A stretch of DNA of 64,000 nucleotides from Mariniphaga sp041686935 (GTDB lineage: Bacteria; Bacteroidota; Bacteroidia; Bacteroidales; Prolixibacteraceae): positions 59,139 through 123,138 of the forward strand of contig JAWLCW010000018.1 in NCBI GenBank assembly GCA_041686935.1, written 5' to 3'. The notes beneath the pieces were generated by a model. The model was not told where the DNA came from and made no database searches. It saw only the letters and a program-made list of their open reading frames with translations. Of this stretch, positions 58,964 to 64,000 are shown in pieces. The translations under genes and the position numbers were made by a program. The first letter of the stretch is position 1. Each line of letters begins with the position of its first letter.

Positions 58964-60127
58964 CTACCTGTTTCCTTTTGCCCGGTTATGCGTTTTACAA
59001 AGTATTTGACAATTCTTAGCATCTGTTGAACCGCCTTTGCTCCATGCTGTTACATGGTCGGCATCCATTTCTGCCAACTTCCAGATTTTAGTTTTGCCGG
59101 CGTCATGTCCAATGGCACAAAGAGGGCAATTGGATTCACTGTTAGCTTCAGCTTGTTTAGTCTGTAATGCGTAAACAGATTTTTTTGTAGCGTCATCAAA
59201 AACCCGGACATCGAGCAATTTCGTATCAACTGAACCTCCCAGAATGTACTCAAAAATGCCTTTACGGTTTTTGACATACGGGTCGCCATAAAGTTTTTGA
59301 ACTTCAGCCGATACTTTTTTCGGGTCGTAGCCTTTTTTATGATATTCTTCGTACAATCGTCCCCATTCCAGGCCACACATCTCTTTTTCAACATCGATGA
59401 ATACACCCGACACCCAGTCGATTACACTGTTGAAATATGTTTTTAATTCATTGATGTTTCTGTCGTACCTGTGCCGGCTCATGTAATCAACAATTTTTCC
59501 TTTGCTCACCCAGTCCAGCGCCCGTTCCAAATATTCCTGCCTGTTTACGGTACCTTTAATATATGCACTCCATTTCTGGATATTGGCGTTTTGACTGTTA
59601 CTAAACTCCTCCTTGGCAAGTGTAACAAATGGCCCGGAAAAGATGGCGTTGTTTACCTCCTGATTATTAAGCGGAACGCCGGCAATATTTATGGTTCGGA
59701 ACCAGTCTTTTATCTCGCTTTCTTCTCCTTCGCATTCGTAAATCAGCAGTTTTGTTTCATTAATCTTTTTCTGCTTGTCTTTTGCAATGCCGTCAAAGTA
59801 TTGCTCCATGCCATTTTCGTCTTTAATGGCAAATTTATTGGTGACATACCGCCCGAAACTGGTAATGCGTTGCTGCCCGTCCAGTACTTCAAACTGTTCT
59901 TCGCTCACCTTAACGAAATAGATTAACCCCAGCGGATACCCTTTCAGAATGGATTCAATCACCGCCACATCTTTTTTGCCATCGGCGTAAATGTAATGGC
60001 GCTGGTATTCCGGTTGGATGGTGAGTTTACCGCTAAGGCCAAACAAACCTTTGCCTTCCAGTTCGTTGTAAATAAAACCTTCGCAAATGTCTGCAACGGT
60101 GATTTCGGGTTTTAGTGTTGTTTTCAT
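58964..60127 (-). CDS. DUF262-HNH nuclease
   Basis: The 387-residue protein has an N-terminal DUF262 (ParB-like/GmrS-type) domain with IQPEYQRHYIY and the nucleotide-site signature LDGQQRITSFGRYV. The middle is helical. The C-terminal HNH nuclease domain has CPLC, DADHVTAWSKGGSTDAKNCQILCKTHNRAKG, with the DH of the catalytic site and the zinc-binding CxxC pair. This is the layout of GmrSD-like and other NTP-dependent defence nucleases. Its ATG overlaps the methyltransferase stop by four bases, so the two proteins are coupled. The target (modified, unmodified, or foreign DNA) is unknown. Confidence 0.88.
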   Translation of the reverse strand: MKTTLKPEITVADICEGFIYNELEGKGLFGLSGKLTIQPEYQRHYIYADGKKDVAVIESILKGYPLGLIYFVKVSEEQFEVLDGQQRITSFGRYVTNKFAIKDENGMEQYFDGIAKDKQKKINETKLLIYECEGEESEIKDWFRTINIAGVPLNNQEVNNAIFSGPFVTLAKEEFSNSQNANIQKWSAYIKGTVNRQEYLERALDWVSKGKIVDYMSRHRYDRNINELKTYFNSVIDWVSGVFIDVEKEMCGLEWGRLYEEYHKKGYDPKKVSAEVQKLYGDPYVKNRKGIFEYILGGSVDTKLLDVRVFDDATKKSVYALQTKQAEANSESNCPLCAIGHDAGKTKIWKLAEMDADHVTAWSKGGSTDAKNCQILCKTHNRAKGNR

Positions 60128-61314
60128 ATTGTCTTTTCCCTTCGCTTTATAAAAATCCGCTTAAACGATTGCACATAAAATTCGTTATCAACCTCGTAAT
60201 ATGTCATATCATCCGGTTGAGTAGGAACTTTTATAACACCGCCATCATTTAATTTGGTAACAATGCTTCTCTTGCCATTTTTATCTATCTGTATCTGTTT
60301 CGGATAGATTTTAGTTCTAAGGTGATAACTTTTTTCATAGCCGATAATCTCGAACTGCTCTGGAGAATATTTATCAAGAAAACTTATTGGTACGCCCATT
60401 ACACCATCATAATCGCTTGGTATAGCATCTGTAAAAGGTACCTCGATGGCATCATAGTTATCATATCTATCATACGATTCTTTTCCTTTTATCTCTTTGT
60501 GTTTACTGTATTTCAGGTTATCAGCCATTGTCATTAGTGGTAATGGTTGGTGGCGCCGCCCATGGTCAAGATTTGTAAACCAACAGACTCCTGGTACACG
60601 ATTTACCTTTTCTCCATATTGTTCACGTTCAAATTTATAGGTATCTGCATATGCAAAATCGGAAGGTACCTTGAAATACATTCCCTTATTGAAATTCGTT
60701 GCTCCTAGCCAGACATTATCTTTTTGTAGTAGAGGAAAAAGTTCTTTGTAGGTAATCGCATTCATATTGCCGATAATCACAAATTGTTTACCGGCCTCAG
60801 TTATCCAGGCCAAAAATTCACGAAACAGGGAGAAGGGCGGATTGGTAATAATCATGTCTGCTTCATCGCGCAGTTTTTTAATTTCATCGCTTTTAAAGTC
60901 GCCATCGCCTTTCAGGTAGTGCCACTCCAGGTCGTTCACATCAATTTTGCCGTCGCCGGTTTTGTCGTGATCGAGGATAAATATTTTCCCGTTTTTTTTG
61001 GTTTTGTATTCGTCGTATTGCGGATCGTTCACTTCAAAAAGTGTGGGCTGGTATCCGGTTTTATATTTTTTGCTGTTTACGGCATAGCTGGTGCTGATCA
61101 GCTTTTTCAGGCCAAAGCGTTCAAAATTCTGGGCAAAATATTTGGTAAAGTTGCTCCACTCGGGGTCGTCGCATGGCAGCAGTACCGTCTTTCCGCGAAA
61201 AACATCAGGATTATAATCGATATATGCATTAATTTCTTTTTCAATGTCATGATATTGTGTATAAAACTCATCGTTTTTTGCTCGTTTTGCCTCTGTGAGA
61301 TTGCTGTTTGCCAT
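60124..61314 (-). CDS. EcoRI-family adenine-specific DNA methyltransferase
   Basis: The 396-residue enzyme matches the EcoRI-methylase family: AKNDEFYTQYHDIEKEINAYI at the start, LLPCDDPEWSNFTKYFAQNF (AdoMet region) and the catalytic ITNPPFSLFREFL (NPPF, typical for N6-adenine). It also has GVCWFTNLDH and a specific C-terminal segment. EcoRI methylase is 326 residues, so a longer C-terminus is present. No cognate EcoRI-like nuclease is adjacent; the downstream, coupled gene is a DUF262-HNH nuclease, which suggests a non-classical restriction-modification pair. Confidence 0.9.
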   Translation of the reverse strand: MANSNLTEAKRAKNDEFYTQYHDIEKEINAYIDYNPDVFRGKTVLLPCDDPEWSNFTKYFAQNFERFGLKKLISTSYAVNSKKYKTGYQPTLFEVNDPQYDEYKTKKNGKIFILDHDKTGDGKIDVNDLEWHYLKGDGDFKSDEIKKLRDEADMIITNPPFSLFREFLAWITEAGKQFVIIGNMNAITYKELFPLLQKDNVWLGATNFNKGMYFKVPSDFAYADTYKFEREQYGEKVNRVPGVCWFTNLDHGRRHQPLPLMTMADNLKYSKHKEIKGKESYDRYDNYDAIEVPFTDAIPSDYDGVMGVPISFLDKYSPEQFEIIGYEKSYHLRTKIYPKQIQIDKNGKRSIVTKLNDGGVIKVPTQPDDMTYYEVDNEFYVQSFKRIFIKRREKTI

Positions 61315-61515
61315 GTATCTTTCTTTTCTTAATATTAAATGTTAAATCGTCTTTTTTCCTTTACAGGTATCGGTAAATTGTAAGTGCAGAAACGGATTTC
61401 GGAGTGCATTCCTATCCTGTAGGACAGAAAGGCGATGCGAGAATAAAAAGGCTTGAAATTTACACTATACCCACTATGTGCTAAACAAAATGTTAACATG
61501 TTGTTATTATCTTAT

Positions 61516-61992
61516 TCAATCATTTTTTTCTAATATTTTTTTCAAATTCTGGCCTTCTGTATCCATATGCTTTTTTGTAATTTCCATTATTTCTTTGGCA
61601 GTTCCATTTTTTAGTGTTAGAAAAATCTTACCAAATTTGTAATATGTTTTTGATATAAAAGTAGTTGTTTCTCTTTTGGGTTCAAAAATCCATTCAAGTT
61701 TTGTGCACATTATTGAAGCAGGAAAAGCAGGTCTAAATGCGATTTCTTTATTTTTTAATGCTTCTATACACTTCCCTTTAAGTCTGGTTTTGTGTCCGTC
61801 AACAATCTCTAATGAGTCAAATTTTGAATCTATTATAAGTGGTTCTCCTTTTGTCCAGCGGAAAAAATGATGTTCTTCAGGAAACCATTCCTTATAATTA
61901 TTTTCAAGATTGAAGAAAAAGTCCCAAATTTTGTCTGGAGTTGTTTTTATCTCAATTGAAGATTCAATTACATATTTTTTAAATAGTACCAT
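61516..61992 (-). CDS. SRPBCC-fold protein
   Basis: The 158-residue protein has the START/Bet v1-like helix-grip fold: VIESSIEIKTTPDKIWDFFFNLENNYKEWFPEEHHFFRW, then KIEWIFEPKRETTTFISKTYYKF and a long C-terminal helix. These proteins bind hydrophobic ligands; no catalytic residues are obvious. The gap of 201 bp before the methyltransferase start shows no motif beyond AT-rich DNA and a small TCCTGTAGGA hairpin near 61411-61420. Confidence 0.78.
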   Translation of the reverse strand: MVLFKKYVIESSIEIKTTPDKIWDFFFNLENNYKEWFPEEHHFFRWTKGEPLIIDSKFDSLEIVDGHKTRLKGKCIEALKNKEIAFRPAFPASIMCTKLEWIFEPKRETTTFISKTYYKFGKIFLTLKNGTAKEIMEITKKHMDTEGQNLKKILEKND

Positions 61993-62046
61993 TATGGTTG
62001 TTTTTATACACGATGTATTATGGTGCGTAATTTTTAATTTCTACTT

Positions 62047-62505
62047 CTACTTATGGCTTATTACTTCGATAAATGTTTTATCAAAATCCTTCCTTAACAA
62101 ATACAATTGTACCAATGCAATTCCTAACCACGGAAGCTGAATATAACCAAACGGCGTGATCAATAATAAAAAGATAGAAGTGCCGATTAATCCCAGTTTT
62201 ACTTTTTTGTGTTTGGTAAGGATTAACAATCCCATAATAATTTGAAATAGTGCTACGAGCAGTATAAAAAGAGCAGGAGCCTTTGTAACAACAGCCGTAA
62301 AAAAAGTTCTGTAGAAAGCAAAGAGGGAGGCTTCTCCCATTTGAACAGTAGATTGCGGATTTGTAATCGCATTTACCATATTAATCCCGATTGCCATTAT
62401 CAAATAGAAGATACCAAGAAAAAAGCGACCGATATTAGGTTTTACGATACATAATATCACAACAAAAAGCACAAAACCAATACTCCAAATAATTTTTTCG
62501 TCCAT
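62047..62505 (-). CDS. Four-span membrane protein, unknown
   Basis: The 152-residue product has four hydrophobic segments: about 5-20, 26-47, 71-95 and 105-130. It has no signature I can assign; the pattern of short loops with a central FFTAVVTKAPALFILLVALFQIIMGLLIL resembles DoxX-like or other small membrane proteins. It is 54 bp upstream of the SRPBCC gene on the same strand, a possible operon. Confidence 0.65.
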   Translation of the reverse strand: MDEKIIWSIGFVLFVVILCIVKPNIGRFFLGIFYLIMAIGINMVNAITNPQSTVQMGEASLFAFYRTFFTAVVTKAPALFILLVALFQIIMGLLILTKHKKVKLGLIGTSIFLLLITPFGYIQLPWLGIALVQLYLLRKDFDKTFIEVISHK

Positions 62506-62877
62506 CTTTTTTATATTTAATGAATAAATGCTTAAAGATAAATACTTATACTGATGTACTATTATGATGAATCAAAGATATTTATTGGTACATTTCCTTT
62601 TTTTTCTACATCTGTTTTTCTTCATTAATAATTATATTTCACTGACTGATAGTTAAAAGCATCAACATTGGCAATATGGAGATGAGGAAATGAAGAATGG
62701 CAAGCCATCCTTTTCCCGGTGGTTAACGTTGTTTCGTGCTGATTTCATTTACAGTCAATTATTAGCAATTTGGTTTTCAGGGAATAAATATAGAATTTTT
62801 TTTATGTCATTAGGTTTTTATCGCGGATAATCATCAGGTTTTGACGGCGTGGATTTCGAAGAGTATCAAGCATACAT
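62506..62877. other. Intergenic region with left copy of a direct repeat
   Basis: No ORF supported. A 48-bp stretch at 62752-62799 (CAGTCAATT...TTTCAGGGAATAAAT) is repeated imperfectly at 63541-63589, on the other side of the toxin-antitoxin genes. The rest is AT-rich. Both copies encode LFPE-x-QIA on the minus strand, so they may derive from the end of one older gene. Confidence 0.55.
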
Positions 62878-63225
62878 TTATTCTAAATCAATGATTATCA
62901 TTAAATTCTCTTTTACGAGTTCAATCAGGTTTTTTGGTAAATCTCCAACTTTTTTAACGAGTCTTTTATTATCAATTGCCCTGATTTGGTCAATCATTAT
63001 ATCGCAGTTTTGATGCAAATTTGCTTCTCCTTTTTTTAAATGCACTCGTAAAATTTCCGAATCTTTATTAACATTTGTTGTTATCGGACAAATAATAGTT
63101 GAAGGATGTGGTATTTGATTTAGAAGATTTGTTTGGATAATGAGTACTGGTCTTGTTTTTCCAGTTTCAGTTCCAATCTGTGGATTTAAATCTGCAATCC
63201 AGATTTCGTATTGTTTAATCGGCAT
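62878..63225 (-). CDS. MazF/PemK-type toxin
   Basis: The 115-residue protein is an endoribonuclease of the MazF/PemK family: MPIKQYEIWIADLNPQIGTETGKTRPVLIIQTN, STIICPITTNV, and CDIMIDQIRAIDNKRL. The conserved Arg (KTRPVLI) and Thr/Ser (PITTN) form the RNA cleavage site. ATG at 63225 follows AGGAG at ten bases, an unusually good ribosome site here. It overlaps the antitoxin gene by 11 bp. It should cleave mRNA when the antitoxin is lost. Confidence 0.9.
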   Translation of the reverse strand: MPIKQYEIWIADLNPQIGTETGKTRPVLIIQTNLLNQIPHPSTIICPITTNVNKDSEILRVHLKKGEANLHQNCDIMIDQIRAIDNKRLVKKVGDLPKNLIELVKENLMIIIDLE

Positions 63226-63445
63226 AATCAATCTCCTCAAAATCTTTTAATACCTCCATTGAATCTGCTTTAACTAAATCAGATTCTTTTTTAAGTTTTT
63301 TTTCTAAAATCGAACGTTTTTGAATCCGGTTATAGTAATCAATTGCATCGTTAATATACCTGTTTCTGGGTTTTTTAATTGTTGAAAGAATTTTTTCGGT
63401 TTCTCCAAAAATCGAATCGTCAATTTTTAATGATACTGTTTTCAT
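63215..63445 (-). CDS. Antitoxin of the MazF-like toxin
   Basis: The 76-residue protein begins with a ribbon-helix-helix-like strand (KTVSLKIDDSIFGETEKIL), then NRYINDAIDYYNRIQ, and ends in an acidic tail (MEVLKDFEEIDYAD) that should wrap the toxin. The ORF order antitoxin-toxin with overlap is the standard arrangement. It is expected to repress its own promoter at 63466-63491. Confidence 0.87.
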   Translation of the reverse strand: MKTVSLKIDDSIFGETEKILSTIKKPRNRYINDAIDYYNRIQKRSILEKKLKKESDLVKADSMEVLKDFEEIDYAD

Positions 63446-63465
63446 AATTTGTACTTCTAATATGA

Positions 63466-63491
63466 CAAAAGTATATCATATTTGTATATCA
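63466..63491 (-). promoter_or_regulatory. Promoter and operator of the toxin-antitoxin module
   Basis: On the minus strand TACTTTTG (63466-63473) is an exact -7 box with a TTG 20 bp upstream. Two direct copies of GTATATCA (plus strand 63471-63478 and 63484-63491), 13 bp apart, overlap it and are likely ribbon-helix-helix sites. Confidence 0.6.
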
Positions 63492-63540
63492 AACAAGTAT
63501 TTCTATTTCTTATTTTCAATATTCGCTGTTTTTAATTTTT

Positions 63541-63589
63541 CAGTCAATTCAATTGCAATTTGGGTTTCAGGGAATAAATGCATGAAATT
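63541..63589. repeat. Right copy of the direct repeat flanking the toxin-antitoxin genes
   Basis: CAGTCAATTCAATTGCAATT followed by GGGTTTCAGGGAATAAAT matches 62752-62799 with scattered differences. The pair brackets the module at about 790 bp. Confidence 0.6.
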
Positions 63590-63624
63590 TTGAATTTGTT
63601 CAATAAATACATATTTAAAATCAA

Positions 63625-64000
63625 TTAAACAATTTTCCGTGCAGCAATTTGTACCGGGTCCCAAACACCTGAGAATGGCGGGGCATAAGCTAAATCAAGG
63701 TCAACCAATTGTTGCGCGGTAAACCCTGCAGTAATTGCTGTCGCAATGGTGTCGATACGCTTGGCTGCTCCTTTAAATCCAATAATTTACCCGCCCAAAA
63801 TTCGTTGGGTTTGTTTGTTTACCACAAGTTTCACGCTTATTTTTTCTGAACCGGGATAGTAGCCTGCCGGAGAAACTGAAGTGATTGTTTCAGTCTCATA
63901 ATCAACTCCCAGTTCTTTTGCTTCTTTTTCGGACAGGCCAGTGCGTGAGATTTCCAGCTTTTTGAATTTTGTAATGGCTGTTCCCAAAACACCGGGGAAC
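63625..64000 (-). pseudogene. CoA-disulfide reductase-like C-terminus broken by a nonsense codon
   Basis: The minus-strand frame enters from the right edge with FPGVLGTAITKFKKLEIS, the dimerisation domain of FAD-dependent CoA-disulfide/NADH oxidases, and runs to RILGG. At 63787-63789 a TAA stands where relatives have Gln (GAQIIG). After it the same frame continues with IIGFKGAAKRIDTIATAITAGFTAQQLVDLDLAYAPPFSGVWDPVQIAARKIV to a second stop at 63625. A single C-to-T change (CAA to TAA) explains it. The loss of the dimer-interface tail, including the AYAPPFS motif, should inactivate the enzyme, although a sequencing error cannot be excluded. Confidence 0.8.

Overview
The window looks like a Bacteroidota chromosome, probably Marinilabiliales/Prolixibacteraceae-like (the rank is inference). 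The signs are a type IX secretion C-terminal sorting domain, lipoproteins with SPII signals, -7 elements of the TAnnTTTG type, weak or absent Shine-Dalgarno sites, several TTG starts, and the gene families present. No rRNA, tRNA, CRISPR array, SusC/SusD pair, integrase or intact insertion sequence was seen.

Region 1 (1-14.2 kb) is mostly minus-strand export and sugar metabolism: a beta-propeller T9SS cargo protein, PAP2 phosphatase and alpha/beta hydrolase, NIPSNAP and ThuA proteins, a GH5 and a GH20-like glycosidase, a C45 peptidase-like lipoprotein and a Tat-exported Gfo/Idh/MocA oxidoreductase. It also holds a truncated SUMF1 gene and a REP-associated tyrosine transposase whose 5' part is full of REP-like hairpins. 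Region 2 (14.2-23.3 kb) is a divergent hemicellulose locus. Leftward are a sugar:cation symporter, GH10 xylanase and GH43 enzyme (xylan). Rightward are a sodium:solute symporter, GH130 mannosylglucose phosphorylase, an oxidoreductase and a cellobiose/mannobiose 2-epimerase (beta-mannan). Region 3 (23.3-33 kb) holds lipocalin, Rex, App1-like phosphatase, SDR, diacylglycerol kinase-like protein, a two-component system whose sensor carries two c-type heme motifs, archaemetzincin, and a 33-residue membrane protein.

Region 4 (33-54 kb) is the most unusual part. Eight promoter regions, on both strands, share one composite element: two direct copies of RAATKnTGTAA exactly 21 bp apart, then a YAACTTTR-type -7 box 21-22 bp further on. 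They lie in front of a glycosyltransferase operon with two tiny coupled ORFs, a cold-shock protein, a KaiC-KaiB-KaiB-PAS operon, a five-gene PRC-barrel/baeRF/HPF-like operon, a YihY-AI-2E permease operon, an AsmA-like protein, a KatE catalase and a voltage-gated-type channel. This reads as a stress regulon. The geometry suits an AraC-family activator, and an AraC-type gene with an HMA-like metal-binding N-terminus sits directly against the first element. Two of the intergenic regions, each with two divergent copies of the element, also contain a family of roughly 356-bp repeats.

Region 5 (54-64 kb) is AT-rich accessory DNA: serine hydrolase, esterase, DUF4386, a DUF2975/HTH pair with a palindromic operator, a duplicated 3' end of the channel gene, an EcoRI-type adenine methyltransferase overlapping a DUF262-HNH nuclease (a likely defence pair), a MazF-like toxin-antitoxin module between short direct repeats, and a CoA-disulfide-reductase-like gene broken by a nonsense codon at the right edge.
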